NCBI GenBank assembly: GCA_003137095.1
Contig: PLET01000041.1
Span: forward strand, 329-38,542
DNA length: 38,214 nucleotides
Direction: 5' to 3'
From: Gammaproteobacteria bacterium
Lineage (GTDB): Bacteria; Pseudomonadota; Gammaproteobacteria; Steroidobacterales; Steroidobacteraceae
Position 1 is the first letter of the stretch. Each line of letters opens with the position of its first letter. A program made the position numbers and the translations under genes. The notes beneath the pieces were generated by a model. The model worked only from the letters and a program-made list of their open reading frames with translations. It did not search any database and was not told the origin of the DNA. Shown piece after piece: positions 1 through 10,160 of this stretch.

Positions 1-1
1 C

Positions 2-553
2 GAACAGATCTCCACCGCCGGCAAGGAGGCCTCCGGGACCGGCAACATGAAGTTCTCCATGAACGGGGCACTCACCATAGGCACGCTGGACGGCGCCAAC
101 ATAGAAATCCGCGACCAGGTCGGCGCGGAGAATTTCTTCTTGTTCGGACTGAGCACTCCGCAGGTTTATGCGCTCAAGGCGGCCGGCTACCGGCCGTTGG
201 ACTTCTACCAGGCCAACAGCCAGCTTCGCGACGTCATCGACCTGATCCGCAGCGGCTTCTTCTCGCGGGGCGACACCGAATTGTTTCGCCCGCTCGTGGA
301 CGGCCTGCTGTACCACGACCCCTACATGCTGCTGGCGGATTTCCAGTCCTATGTCGACTGTCAGACCAAGGTGGCCGAGACCTATCGGGACACGGAAAGA
401 TGGACGCGGATGTCGATACTCAATACGGCCCGCTCGGGGAAATTTTCATCGGACCGCACGATTCGCGAATATTGCAGCGACATCTGGCACATCGAGCCGG
501 TGCCCATCCAGGTCCTCACGCAGGCGGATGTGCGCGCCGGCCTCATCCAGTGA
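2..553 (+). CDS. glgP: Glycogen/maltodextrin phosphorylase, C-terminal part (5' end outside window)
   Basis: The frame is open from base 2 and begins inside the protein, so only about the last 183 residues are present. The enzyme phosphorolyses alpha-1,4-glucans to glucose-1-phosphate in the cytoplasm using pyridoxal phosphate. The visible block with [20 protein letters not shown] is the phosphorylase signature, and the lysine in GNMKF is the residue that carries PLP in this family. The C-terminal end looks complete. The stop codon overlaps the 3' end of the convergent asd gene by 11 nt. Whether other glycogen genes lie upstream cannot be seen. Confidence 0.95.
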   Translation, partial: EQISTAGKEASGTGNMKFSMNGALTIGTLDGANIEIRDQVGAENFFLFGLSTPQVYALKAAGYRPLDFYQANSQLRDVIDLIRSGFFSRGDTELFRPLVDGLLYHDPYMLLADFQSYVDCQTKVAETYRDTERWTRMSILNTARSGKFSSDRTIREYCSDIWHIEPVPIQVLTQADVRAGLIQ

Positions 554-1664
554 GTCTACCCAGCAGGAACAGCATCGTGCGGCGCAACGGTTCGGCCGCC
601 CCCCACAGCAGCTGATCGCCCACGGTGAACGCGGACAGGTAATCCCCGCCCATGGACAGCTTGCGAAGGCGCCCCACCGGTATGTGCAGATGCCCGCTGA
701 CCGCCGCGGGCGAGAGTTCACGCAGCGTGGCCTCGCGCTCGTTGCGCACCACGCGCACCCAGGGATTGCCCCGCGCAATCAGATCCTCCACCTCAGCCAT
801 GGGTACATCGCGCGTCAGCTTGATGGTCAACGCCTGGCTGTGACAGCGCATCGCGCCGACGCGAACGCAGATGCCCTCGACCGGCACCGGATGCGCTTCG
901 GTGCCCATGATCTTGTTGGCCTCCACACCGGCCTTCCACTCCTCGCGGCTTTGTCCGTTGCCCAAATCCTTGTCGATCCAGGCAATCAGGCTGCCCGCCA
1001 GCGGCACGCCGAAATGTTCTACGGGAAAATCGCCGGCGTGCAGCGCGGCTCCCACGGCGCGATCGAGCTCGAGAATAGCCGCCGCCGGATTCTGCAGCAA
1101 CGCCGCAGCGGCCCGGTGGATCGCGCCCATCTGCTGTACGAGTTCACGCATGTGCTGTGCGCCCGCACCGGATGCCGACTGGTAGGTCATCGCCGTGATC
1201 CATTCGACCAGGTTGGCGCGCAGCAGGCCGCCGACGGCCATCAGCATGAGGGAAACCGTGCAATTGCCGCCGATGAAGTCCTTCAAGCCGCGCCGCTGCG
1301 CCGCCTGCATGACCGCCAGATTGACCGGGTCGAGCACCAGCACCGAATCCTCGTGCAGGCGCAGGGTCGACGCGGCATCGATCCAATAACCCTGCCACCC
1401 GGCGGCGCGCAGCTGCGGATGAACCGCCTGGGTGTAATCGCCGCCCTGCGCGCTGATCAGCATGGGCAGTTTGGCCAGCAGCGCGATGTCGTTGGCATCT
1501 TGCACCGCTCCGGCCGCACCGGTATTCGCCGGCGCGGCGGCACCGATCTGGGAAGTGCTGAAGAACGTCGGCTGCACGACCTCGAAATCCCCCTCCGCGC
1601 GCATGCGGTCGAGCAGCACCGATCCGACCATGCCGCGCCAACCGATGATGCCGACCTGATTCAT
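543..1664 (-). CDS. asd: Aspartate-semialdehyde dehydrogenase
   Basis: This protein of 373 residues reduces aspartyl-4-phosphate to aspartate semialdehyde with NADPH, the branch point to lysine/diaminopimelate, threonine and methionine. The N-terminus ([12 protein letters not shown]) is the nucleotide-binding glycine motif. The catalytic cysteine is C135 in GGNCTVS, the position familiar from the E. coli enzyme, and the motif [14 protein letters not shown] carries the active-site histidine. A GAGAGG-like ribosome site precedes the ATG. It lies 27 nt downstream of the fused lysAC gene on the same strand, so consecutive pathway steps are probably co-transcribed. Confidence 0.96.
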   Translation of the reverse strand: MNQVGIIGWRGMVGSVLLDRMRAEGDFEVVQPTFFSTSQIGAAAPANTGAAGAVQDANDIALLAKLPMLISAQGGDYTQAVHPQLRAAGWQGYWIDAASTLRLHEDSVLVLDPVNLAVMQAAQRRGLKDFIGGNCTVSLMLMAVGGLLRANLVEWITAMTYQSASGAGAQHMRELVQQMGAIHRAAAALLQNPAAAILELDRAVGAALHAGDFPVEHFGVPLAGSLIAWIDKDLGNGQSREEWKAGVEANKIMGTEAHPVPVEGICVRVGAMRCHSQALTIKLTRDVPMAEVEDLIARGNPWVRVVRNEREATLRELSPAAVSGHLHIPVGRLRKLSMGGDYLSAFTVGDQLLWGAAEPLRRTMLFLLGRLTG

Positions 1665-1691
1665 TTCTCGCCTCTCGCCCCATGAAATACG

Positions 1692-4283
1692 CTATTGGAT
1701 GAAGAATTCGGGCGCCGGGGCCCGCAGATTGTAGCTCGATGCCATGGCGCGCCCATAGGCACCGGCGGTCGCCAGCAGCAGCACGTCGCCTTCACGGGTC
1801 GGCGGCAGCCACCGGTCGATGCCGAACACGTCGGCCGATTCGCAGATCGGCCCGACCACGGTGACCAATTCGGTGGCCGGGTCATCCAGACGCGTGAGGT
1901 TGACGATCTCATGATGCGCCCCGTAGAGCGCCGGCCGGATAAGCGAATTCATGCCGGTCGCCACACCCACGAATCGAACCTCGCCCTTGCTTTTCAACTG
2001 GGTGACCTGCGCCACCAAAACCCCGGCGTCCGCCACCAGGAAGCGGCCGGGCTCCATCCAGATGCTCACTCCCGGGATCTTCTCCTTGAGTGCGGCCACT
2101 CCACGGTCCAGCGCGCACAGATCCAATCCGCCGTGACCGGCGTGATCAGGCACGCCCAGACCGCCCCCCAGATCGATCACCCTGACGTCCGGAAAGCGCG
2201 CGGTCAGGCCACACAGCAGCTCTCCCGTCTCGATCCAGTTCGCGACGTTAAAAATACCGCTGCCGGTGTGTGCATGCAGCCCGGTCACGCTCACTCCCGC
2301 GCGCCGCGCCAATTCCACCAGCTGATCCGCATCGCCCAAGGGAATGCCGAACTTGGAATGCGCACCGGCGGTGCGCACGTGGTGATGATGGCCGCGCCCC
2401 ACACCGGGATCGATGCGCACGAAGATACTGCGCCCGCGAAACAGCTCCGGCCACGCCTGCAACGGATACAGGTTGTCCAGCGTCACCTGCACGCCCTGCT
2501 TGAAGCCGAATTCATATTCGCCGCGCGGTGCGAAATTGGGCGTGAACAGCACCCGCTGCGGATCGATGCCGGCGACGGCGTCGAAGGCGGCCAGGATCTC
2601 CCCCTGCGAGACGCATTCGAGCATCAGGCCGGCGGCATGAAATCGCCGCAGTATCTGCGGATGCCAGTTGGCCTTCATCGCATAGGCCCAACGGTCGACC
2701 GCCTTGACCTTGAGGACGGCCGCAACCGCGCCGTCGAGGGCGGCAACGTCGTACACGAAGGCTGCGGCCTCGCGCGCCGCGATCTCGATCAGCCGTCGAC
2801 GCCTGTCGCCATGCCGCCACCATTCGGGTTGCGCGGCCACGGCCGGCGCGGCGGAAAACAGCTCCTGCCACGTGGGACCGAGCACCTTGTCGGAGCCGAT
2901 GCGCTGAATCAGCCGTTCGTGCAGCTGCTGAACCAGCCGATCGCCCTGTGACTCGTCGATCACAAAGGTGAAATTCAGGTCGTTTGCGGCCTGGCTGACC
3001 AGATAGATTTTCTGGTCCTGGAACAACTCGAAGGCATCGCCGAGTTCATGGAGGATGCCTCGGATGTTGTGGCCCAGCAGGCTCAGCGATGCGCAGGGCC
3101 CCAAAATCTGCACCCGGCAGAGCGCCGTGAGCGCCGCAGTGAGCCGATCGATCACCCGGGCATCGAGGGTGTTGGCTGTCGGGTCCAGCGACACGGTGAC
3201 GTTCGTCTCGGAGGTGGATATCAGGTCAACCGACAGGCCGTGCTGCTTGAACACCTGGAACGCATCCGCCAGAAAGCCGACCTGGTGCCACATGCCCGGG
3301 CTTTCCATCGATACCAGCGTGATCCCCTTTTTGATGGCGATGGCCTTGACCTGCGCGGCGCTATCCGCAACGCTCGCGGAGATGACGGTGCCCTCCAGGC
3401 CCGGTGCCTGTGTGGCGTAGACGTGCAGCGGAATCCGGTATTGGCGCACCGGCAGCACGCAGCGGGGATGCAGGACCTTGGCGCCATTGCTCGCAATTTC
3501 CTGCGCCTCGTCATAGTGCAGCGCACGCAGCAACCGGGCGGTGGGCACGGCCCGGGGATTGGCGCTGAACATGCCGGGAACATCCGTCCAAATTTCCAGA
3601 CGCGCGGCGCCGAGCTTGGCGGCGATATAGGCCGCCGAGGTATCCGACCCGCCGCGTCCGAGCAGCACCGTCTCGCCGGCCTCGTTGGAGGCGATGAATC
3701 CCTGGGTAATGACGACCTCGTCGAGCGCACCCCACTCGGTCCGCAGCGGCGCGTCGGGTGAAAAATCACAGGTCGCCGACAACAAACCGGATTTGGTGGT
3801 CGCATTGTCGCGCTGCTGCGCGCGCAGCACGCGGCGCGCATCGACCCAGGTGGTGGCGATTCCGCGCGCATTGAGATACACGGCGCCGAGGCTCGTGGCG
3901 AGGAGCTCGCCCATGGCCATGACCCGCGCGCGAATCGCGTCGCCGCACTCCGGGGCACCCGCGAGCGAATCGGCCAGCTGCCGCAGTTCCTGCATGAAGG
4001 CGGCGAAGCGCGCACCCGGATCGACGCCCAGGTCTGCGGCCAGTTCGCGGTGCGCGGCTTCGATCCGCTCGAGGATCGGAGAATGCTGCCGGGAAAGCGC
4101 GGCGCACAACAGTCCCTCGAGCCGGTCCGTAATCCCGGAAAGAGCCGAATGCACGACCACCGGGCGCATGCCGCCGGCCATTCGATCCTTCAGCACGGCC
4201 GCAATGTTGTGCCAATTGTCGGCAGTTGAGACGCTGGTGCCGCCGAATTTGAGGACGACCCAGACTTGGTTGCTGTCTGACAT
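1692..4283 (-). CDS. lysAC: Bifunctional aspartokinase / diaminopimelate decarboxylase fusion
   Basis: One 863-residue protein joins the first and last enzymes of lysine synthesis. Residues 1 to about 460 are aspartokinase: KFGGTSVS at 12-19, the GRGGSDTSA motif near 210, and C-terminal ACT-like regulatory segments. Residues from about 480 to 863 are a PLP-dependent decarboxylase of the LysA family: K537 in YAMKANWHP is the expected Schiff-base lysine, followed by the GLHAHTGSGI, EPGRFLVADAG and CESADVFG motifs. No stop or frameshift interrupts the join. asd lies just downstream. Fusions of this type are known in Xanthomonadales-like bacteria. Feedback by lysine through the ACT region is expected from the family, not shown here. 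Confidence 0.95.
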   Translation of the reverse strand: MSDSNQVWVVLKFGGTSVSTADNWHNIAAVLKDRMAGGMRPVVVHSALSGITDRLEGLLCAALSRQHSPILERIEAAHRELAADLGVDPGARFAAFMQELRQLADSLAGAPECGDAIRARVMAMGELLATSLGAVYLNARGIATTWVDARRVLRAQQRDNATTKSGLLSATCDFSPDAPLRTEWGALDEVVITQGFIASNEAGETVLLGRGGSDTSAAYIAAKLGAARLEIWTDVPGMFSANPRAVPTARLLRALHYDEAQEIASNGAKVLHPRCVLPVRQYRIPLHVYATQAPGLEGTVISASVADSAAQVKAIAIKKGITLVSMESPGMWHQVGFLADAFQVFKQHGLSVDLISTSETNVTVSLDPTANTLDARVIDRLTAALTALCRVQILGPCASLSLLGHNIRGILHELGDAFELFQDQKIYLVSQAANDLNFTFVIDESQGDRLVQQLHERLIQRIGSDKVLGPTWQELFSAAPAVAAQPEWWRHGDRRRRLIEIAAREAAAFVYDVAALDGAVAAVLKVKAVDRWAYAMKANWHPQILRRFHAAGLMLECVSQGEILAAFDAVAGIDPQRVLFTPNFAPRGEYEFGFKQGVQVTLDNLYPLQAWPELFRGRSIFVRIDPGVGRGHHHHVRTAGAHSKFGIPLGDADQLVELARRAGVSVTGLHAHTGSGIFNVANWIETGELLCGLTARFPDVRVIDLGGGLGVPDHAGHGGLDLCALDRGVAALKEKIPGVSIWMEPGRFLVADAGVLVAQVTQLKSKGEVRFVGVATGMNSLIRPALYGAHHEIVNLTRLDDPATELVTVVGPICESADVFGIDRWLPPTREGDVLLLATAGAYGRAMASSYNLRAPAPEFFIQ

Positions 4284-4344
4284 GGAATTGACTGGATGGG
4301 CGATTGCGGGACCGCAAGCCCGGCAGGCCCGCGGTATGAATCAA

Positions 4345-4563
4345 CTATTCGTCTTCGAAAATGTCGCGCAACTCTTTTTCCAACTGACGTTCCGCGAGCA
4401 CATCCTCGACCCGGCTCCACGCCGCCTTACCGCGTTTGCCCGCCGCGGCCGCTTTGGGTCGACGTTCCGTGCGCTCCAACAGTGGATCGAAATCATGAGA
4501 TTCTTCGGCTTCGCCAAGAAATTCATCATCGATATCGAAATGTTCGTCTTCGCGTTCGCTCAT
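4345..4563 (-). CDS. Small acidic protein, possibly PA3496 family
   Basis: A 72-residue reading frame starts at the ATG at 4563; the longer frame upstream would run through a good promoter, so I chose this start. The N-terminus is rich in Asp and Glu (EREDEHFDIDDEFLGEAEE), the middle is basic (AAAAGKRGKAA), and the C-terminus (RVEDVLAERQLEKELRDIFEDE) is probably helical. No signal peptide or membrane segment is visible. The pattern of acidic head and charged 'VED..ER.L..EL' tail recalls the small PA3496-type putative envelope-integrity proteins, but I rely on memory and am only moderately sure. It sits between leuA and lysAC on the same strand. Confidence 0.6.
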   Translation of the reverse strand: MSEREDEHFDIDDEFLGEAEESHDFDPLLERTERRPKAAAAGKRGKAAWSRVEDVLAERQLEKELRDIFEDE

Positions 4564-4623
4564 TTTTCGAGAAAAGCCCTTGAAATCAATAGGATCGACC
4601 GGCCCCGGGGCATGAAGTTGCGC

Positions 4624-4651
4624 ACTATATCGGATTCTGCCCCGCATTCAA
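4624..4651 (-). promoter_or_regulatory. Candidate sigma-70 promoter for the small acidic protein
   Basis: Read on the minus strand, a -35 box TTGAAT (4646-4651) and a -10 box TATAGT (4624-4629) are separated by 16 nt. Four and five of six bases match consensus. The predicted start near 4617 gives a leader of about 54 nt before the ATG at 4563. The site begins in the last codons of, or just after, leuA (stop at 4666), so the small gene and perhaps lysAC-asd can be transcribed independently of leuA. Confidence 0.5.
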
Positions 4652-4665
4652 GGGCTGGCAATCGG

Positions 4666-6372
<1,707 letters not shown>

Positions 6373-6434
6373 TCATTCGCACTGCGCGACGAAAGCGGTC
6401 CGTTTTTTGGTTTTGAGGATGTTTGCGGTCTTGT

Positions 6435-6467
6435 AAGCGCCGACCGATAGCGCGATAGGTGGCGCCT
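6435..6467 (-). promoter_or_regulatory. Hairpin in the leuA 5' untranslated region
   Basis: On the minus strand AGGCGCC then ACC pairs with GGT and, after one bulged C, GGCGCTT: ten base pairs around a 12-nt loop. It starts at the stop codon of the putative leader peptide. A competing small hairpin, GCGCC-GCTA-GGCGC, uses the same GGCGC bases, so two exclusive folds are possible. No T-tract follows, so it is not an ordinary intrinsic terminator. Confidence 0.35.
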
Positions 6468-6549
6468 AGCGGCGCAGAGGCAGCGCAAACGCCCGCAGCG
6501 ACACCAGGCCGCGGGGGCTACCGATCGATATGCATCCGTGCGAACACAT
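6466..6549 (-). CDS. Possible leuA leader peptide (27 aa)
   Basis: A short ATG frame of 27 codons ends with TAG about 100 nt before the leuA start. It contains four leucine codons in its second half (CTG GTG TCG CTG ... CTG CCT CTG) but no uninterrupted leucine run, so the attenuation reading is weak. Its ATG lies about 2 nt downstream of the transcription start predicted from the promoter at 6558-6586, which would make it nearly leaderless. A hairpin begins at its stop codon. It may be fortuitous; conservation in relatives would decide. Confidence 0.25.
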   Translation of the reverse strand: MCSHGCISIGSPRGLVSLRAFALPLRR

Positions 6550-6557
6550 GGGCTTGG

Positions 6558-6586
6558 AATCTAGCACCGGCCCGTATCCCTGGCAA
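6558..6586 (-). promoter_or_regulatory. Candidate sigma-70 promoter for leuA
   Basis: On the minus strand TTGCCA (6581-6586) and TAGATT (6558-6563) are 17 nt apart, matching five and four of six consensus bases. It lies between the hemH stop (6616) and leuA and predicts a leuA leader of about 190 nt. The rest of 6364-6615 holds only the short frame and hairpin listed separately. Confidence 0.5.
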
Positions 6587-6615
6587 GACCCGGTCGCGGA
6601 CCCCGGGGAGGGGCT

Positions 6616-7641
6616 CTAGATCCAGCCCTGAAGGTGGGTCTTGATGATGGCGCCGAGCAGTTCGGAGTGCCGATCCGTGTCGTTCAGCGCCGGCACCAGG
6701 CCGAATTGCTCGCCCCCCAGTTCGAGGAATTTGTGCCGGTATTCAATGGCCACTTCCTCCAAGGTCTCCAGGCAATCGACCGCGAACGACGGCGACACGA
6801 TGGTCAGCTTGCGCACCCCGCGTGCGGCCAGGGACTTGAGCACATCTTCCGTATAAGGCTGCAGCCAGACCACCGACCCGAAGCGGGATTGGTAACAGTG
6901 GGAAAATTCACCGGCTCCCAGACCGAGCCGCTCGACCAGCAGCCGCGTCGTGCTTTCGGCCTGGAAGCGGTAAGGATCGCCCTCCGCGACGTAGACCGCG
7001 GGAATGCCGTGATACGACAGCAACAGATGCGAGCGTTCACCCGCCGCCGCCCAGTGATCCTGGATCTGGGCCGTCAGCGCATCGATGTAGCCGGAGTCGT
7101 CGAAGTAGTCGTTGACGAAGCGTGTCTCCGGCAGCCAGCGCCAGCGCTGCAGGGCCTGACTGGTCCGGTCGAACACCGAGCCGGTGGTCGAGGAGCAGTA
7201 TTGAGGATACAGGGGCAGCACCAGCAGGCGCCTGACGTTCTGCTCGGCGAGGGACTGGATTGCGCCGGCGATGCTGGGATTGCCGTAGGTCATGGCGAGT
7301 TCGACACGCACCCGGTCACCGTAACTGGTGCGCAGCAGCGCCGCGATTTTCTCGGTCAGGCCGCGGGAATACACGGCCAGCGGCGAACCGTCGCGCATCC
7401 AGATCTTGCGATAATTGCGCGTGGTGCGGATCGGCCGAAAAGGCAGCACGACGCCGTACAGAAGCGGCAGCCAGATCAGCCGCGAGGTGTCGATGACGCG
7501 CCGATCGCCCAGAAAGTCGCGCAGATAGCGCTGAACCGCCAAATAGGACGGAGAATCCGGCGTGCCCAGATTGACGACCAAAACACCGATCCGTTCAGGT
7601 GTCGACGCCGGCGCTTGCGCCACGGCGCGATAATAGGGCAT
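6616..7641 (-). CDS. hemH: Ferrochelatase
   Basis: This protein of 341 residues inserts ferrous iron into protoporphyrin IX, the last step of protoheme synthesis. The family opening GVLVVNLGTPDSPSYLAVQRYL is present, as are LLSYHGIP with the catalytic-site histidine and the late block KLTIVSPSFAVDCLETLEEVAIEY with the conserved acidic residues. Length is normal. A GAGGATGTG ribosome site precedes the ATG. It is transcribed divergently from modB across an 82-bp intergenic region containing short palindromes. leuA lies downstream on the same strand but appears to have its own promoter. Confidence 0.95.
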   Translation of the reverse strand: MPYYRAVAQAPASTPERIGVLVVNLGTPDSPSYLAVQRYLRDFLGDRRVIDTSRLIWLPLLYGVVLPFRPIRTTRNYRKIWMRDGSPLAVYSRGLTEKIAALLRTSYGDRVRVELAMTYGNPSIAGAIQSLAEQNVRRLLVLPLYPQYCSSTTGSVFDRTSQALQRWRWLPETRFVNDYFDDSGYIDALTAQIQDHWAAAGERSHLLLSYHGIPAVYVAEGDPYRFQAESTTRLLVERLGLGAGEFSHCYQSRFGSVVWLQPYTEDVLKSLAARGVRKLTIVSPSFAVDCLETLEEVAIEYRHKFLELGGEQFGLVPALNDTDRHSELLGAIIKTHLQGWI

Positions 7642-7670
7642 TGATCACATCCTCGAGGACTCTCGCCCAC

Positions 7671-7682
7671 GCAGTATACTGC
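7671..7682. promoter_or_regulatory. Palindrome GCAGTATACTGC between hemH and modB
   Basis: This perfect 12-bp palindrome embeds TATACT, which reads as a good -10 box on either strand, although no convincing -35 box sits at the right distance on either side. A second perfect palindrome, TCCTCGAGGA, lies at 7650-7659. Together they fill much of the divergent intergenic region, so they could be a shared promoter or operator. No regulator can be assigned. Confidence 0.35.
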
Positions 7683-7723
7683 CTGCCGGATGAAGCCCTG
7701 CACCGCCCTGTAGATTGCCCCTC

Positions 7724-8416
7724 ATGAACTGGTTGAGCCCCGGCGAGAGCGAAGCCCTGCAATTGAGCCTGATCGTCGCAACACGCGGCGTATTGGCGGC
7801 ACTGCCGTTCGCGGTTCTGCTCGCCTGGATGCTCAGCCGGCACCGCTTCGTCGGCAGCATCGTGCTCGATGCATTGGTGCATCTGCCGTTGGTGCTGCCG
7901 CCGGTGGTGACCGGCTATTTGCTGCTGCTGACCTTCGGAACACGCGGCGCCATCGGCGGCTGGCTCGACCGCACTTTGGACATACGGCTGATATTCACGC
8001 GCAACGGCGCTGCGCTCGCCACCGCCGTGATGACCTTTCCGTTCATGGTGCGCGCCATGCGGCTGTCGCTCGAAAACGTGGACCGCGGCCTCGAGGATGC
8101 GGCCCGAACCCTGGGTGCGGGTCCCCTCGATCGGTTCGCGACGGTCACCCTGCCGCTGATGCTCCCCGGCATCCTCGCCGGCGTCATCACGGCATTTTCC
8201 GCCGGCTTGGGAGAATTCGGCGCGGTCATCACGTTTGTATCCAATATTCCCGGCGAAACCCGCACCCTGCCGCTGGCCTTGTATACGGCGTTGCAGTCGC
8301 CGGGGGGGGACGCTGCCGCAGCGCGCCTTGCAGGCATGTCGCTGACCCTTGGAGTATGCGGGCTCGTGCTCGCGGAGTGGCTCGGCCGCCGCACGCGCCG
8401 CATGCTGGGGCGGTGA
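7724..8416 (+). CDS. modB: Molybdate ABC transporter permease
   Basis: This 230-residue inner-membrane permease carries molybdate into the cytoplasm with ModA and ModC. About five hydrophobic segments are visible, and the cytoplasmic EAA loop that contacts the ATPase is clear (LEDAARTLGAGPLDRFATVTLPL). The stretch LVHLPLVLPPVVTGYLLLL is typical of ModB. I chose the ATG at 7724; an in-frame TTG at 7715 adds three residues. The stop overlaps the modC ATG by one base, indicating translational coupling. No modA is found upstream or downstream in the window. Confidence 0.93.
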   Translation: MNWLSPGESEALQLSLIVATRGVLAALPFAVLLAWMLSRHRFVGSIVLDALVHLPLVLPPVVTGYLLLLTFGTRGAIGGWLDRTLDIRLIFTRNGAALATAVMTFPFMVRAMRLSLENVDRGLEDAARTLGAGPLDRFATVTLPLMLPGILAGVITAFSAGLGEFGAVITFVSNIPGETRTLPLALYTALQSPGGDAAAARLAGMSLTLGVCGLVLAEWLGRRTRRMLGR

Positions 8417-9516
8417 TGCTGCGCGTTGCCGTGCAAAAACGCCGCGGGTCCTTCGAGCTCGATGCACGCTTCGAAATGCCCACGCCCGGCGTGGTCGCGC
8501 TGTTCGGGCGCTCCGGCTGCGGCAAGAGCACGCTCGTCGAAATCATCGCCGGACTGCTCGAGGCGGACTCGGGGCTGGTGCAGCTCGATGACGAGGTGCT
8601 GCTCGACACCCGGCGGCGGCTCGACGTGCCGCCGGAGCGCCGTCGCATCGGCTATGTGTTCCAGGATGCGCGGCTCTTTCCGCATTTGAACGTCGAATCG
8701 AATCTGCGCTATGCGCAGAAAAGAGCCGTCGGCGCGTCCTTCGTGAGCTTCGAGTCCACCATTGACCTGCTCGGGCTGGCGCCGCTGCTGGCGCGCAGAA
8801 CGCACCAGCTGTCCGGCGGCGAACGGCAGCGCGTGGCGATCGCCCGGGCGCTGCTCACCCAACCGCGATTGCTGTTGCTGGACGAACCGCTGGCATCGTT
8901 GGACGCCGCCAAGAGCGCGGAGTTGCTGCCGTACCTGGAGAGTTTGCGCGACCGGCTGGCCATACCCATGGTGTACGTGAGCCACGACTTCGAAGAGGTG
9001 CTGCGCCTCGCCACGCACATCGTGCTGATCGAACGCGGCCTGGTGGTCGCGCAGGGCGGCATCGGCGAGATGAACCTGCGTCAGGAGCTGCGCGCCATCA
9101 TCGGCGCCGACGCCGTCGGTGCAATCGTGGACGGGCAGGTGCTCGGCATCGATGCAGCGGGATTGACCCGCGTCAGGGTGGGCTTCGGCGAACTGCGGCT
9201 GCGCGCCCCCGGAGCCGCGATCGGCGCCACACTGCGGATTCAAATCCTGGCGCGTGACGTCATCGTCGCCTCGCAAGCTCCGCAGAATCTGAGCGTGCGC
9301 AATGTGCTGGAAGCAACCGTCGGGGCGGTCACCGACGACGACGACGAAGCCGACTTGATTTCCCTCGACATCGGAGCCACGCCTATTCTGGCGCGAATCA
9401 CCAAGGCCGCGACCCGCGAACTGTCGCTGCGGCCGGGGATGCCGGCGTGGGCCCTGATCAAGGCGGTTTCCCTGCGCGGGCGATCATTCACTTCACCCGC
9501 GTTCCCAGATGCATGA
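8416..9516 (+). CDS. modC: Molybdate ABC transporter ATP-binding protein
   Basis: This 366-residue ATPase powers the ModB permease. It has Walker A GRSGCGKST, the signature LSGGERQRVAIARALL, Walker B LLLLDEPLASLD and the switch histidine in VSHD. The last ~70 residues form a TOBE/molybdate-binding domain (from SVRNVLEATVGAV), which separates ModC from most other importers. The ATG at 8416 overlaps the modB stop; an in-frame GTG at 8413 is an alternative. The 3' end overlaps the convergent nitroreductase gene by 29 nt. Confidence 0.94.
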   Translation: MLRVAVQKRRGSFELDARFEMPTPGVVALFGRSGCGKSTLVEIIAGLLEADSGLVQLDDEVLLDTRRRLDVPPERRRIGYVFQDARLFPHLNVESNLRYAQKRAVGASFVSFESTIDLLGLAPLLARRTHQLSGGERQRVAIARALLTQPRLLLLDEPLASLDAAKSAELLPYLESLRDRLAIPMVYVSHDFEEVLRLATHIVLIERGLVVAQGGIGEMNLRQELRAIIGADAVGAIVDGQVLGIDAAGLTRVRVGFGELRLRAPGAAIGATLRIQILARDVIVASQAPQNLSVRNVLEATVGAVTDDDDEADLISLDIGATPILARITKAATRELSLRPGMPAWALIKAVSLRGRSFTSPAFPDA

Positions 9517-9994
9517 TACCCACGATGTGGTCGTCAGGCCGTAGCCCAACTGCGGCCTTGACGCCGGGATCATAGGCGGCGGGCCCGGTTTTCCACATGA
9601 CACCGTAGCCGAGCGCGTGCGCCGCCAGAAACAGGTTCTCCGCGGCTGCGCCCACCGCAACGACCTGCTCGATCTCCGGCACCTTGGGGTTGTCGCGCTG
9701 CACGCTGCAGCCGACCACGACCATCGCCGGCGATCGCCAGACCTTGTCGCGCTCCAATGTCAGCTGTTCGGGGGTCGGAGCCGGCGGCCGAGCCACGCGC
9801 GCGGCCACCACTGCATCGGCGAAGCGCCCGCGGGAATCGCCATCGAGCACGATCAAACGCCACGGCTTCAGACGGCCGTGGTCCGGCGCCCGTTCAGCCG
9901 CTTCGATGATCCTGAGCAGTTCCTCCGGTGTGGGACCCGGCTCGGCGAGCTGGCCGGCGGAGGCGCGCGTAGCAAGGGCGGTGAACAGTTCCAT
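9488..9994 (-). CDS. Nitroreductase family protein (YdjA-like)
   Basis: This 168-residue protein is a small FMN-dependent NAD(P)H oxidoreductase. The N-terminal block TRASAGQLAEPGPTPEELLRIIEAAERAPDHGRLKPWRLIVLDGD matches the 'R.S...L..P.P....L..I..A..RAPDHG.L.PWRF' pattern of the YdjA subgroup; the C-terminal segment AAENLFLAAHALGYGVMWKTGPAAYD is the usual helix of the nitroreductase fold. It is slightly shorter than E. coli YdjA. The physiological substrate is unknown. It is convergent with modC and divergent from the YceI-like gene. Confidence 0.88.
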   Translation of the reverse strand: MELFTALATRASAGQLAEPGPTPEELLRIIEAAERAPDHGRLKPWRLIVLDGDSRGRFADAVVAARVARPPAPTPEQLTLERDKVWRSPAMVVVGCSVQRDNPKVPEIEQVVAVGAAAENLFLAAHALGYGVMWKTGPAAYDPGVKAAVGLRPDDHIVGIMHLGTRVK

Positions 9995-10160
9995 GGACTA
10001 CCTCGATCAGTACCATCGGTTGCGGTGATATAACGATTAATTAAGAAGAAATCGGTTGAATTCGGCTATTATCCGCACCCGAGGTGGCCGGGTGCCATGG
10101 CCGTCGCGGGATGGCGAATCCGGCTCAGTATACTTCCCCGCATCTTCCAAGGAGCCCTCA

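Noticed and set aside
7915-9276. A 453-codon minus-strand frame opposite modB/modC
   Set aside because: It covers the conserved motifs of modB and modC in antisense and shows no domain of its own.
10018-10040. ATCG...ATATAACGAT near the nitroreductase/YceI intergenic region, resembling a ModE half-site
   Set aside because: Only one half fits, the spacing is wrong, and the site is not upstream of the mod genes.
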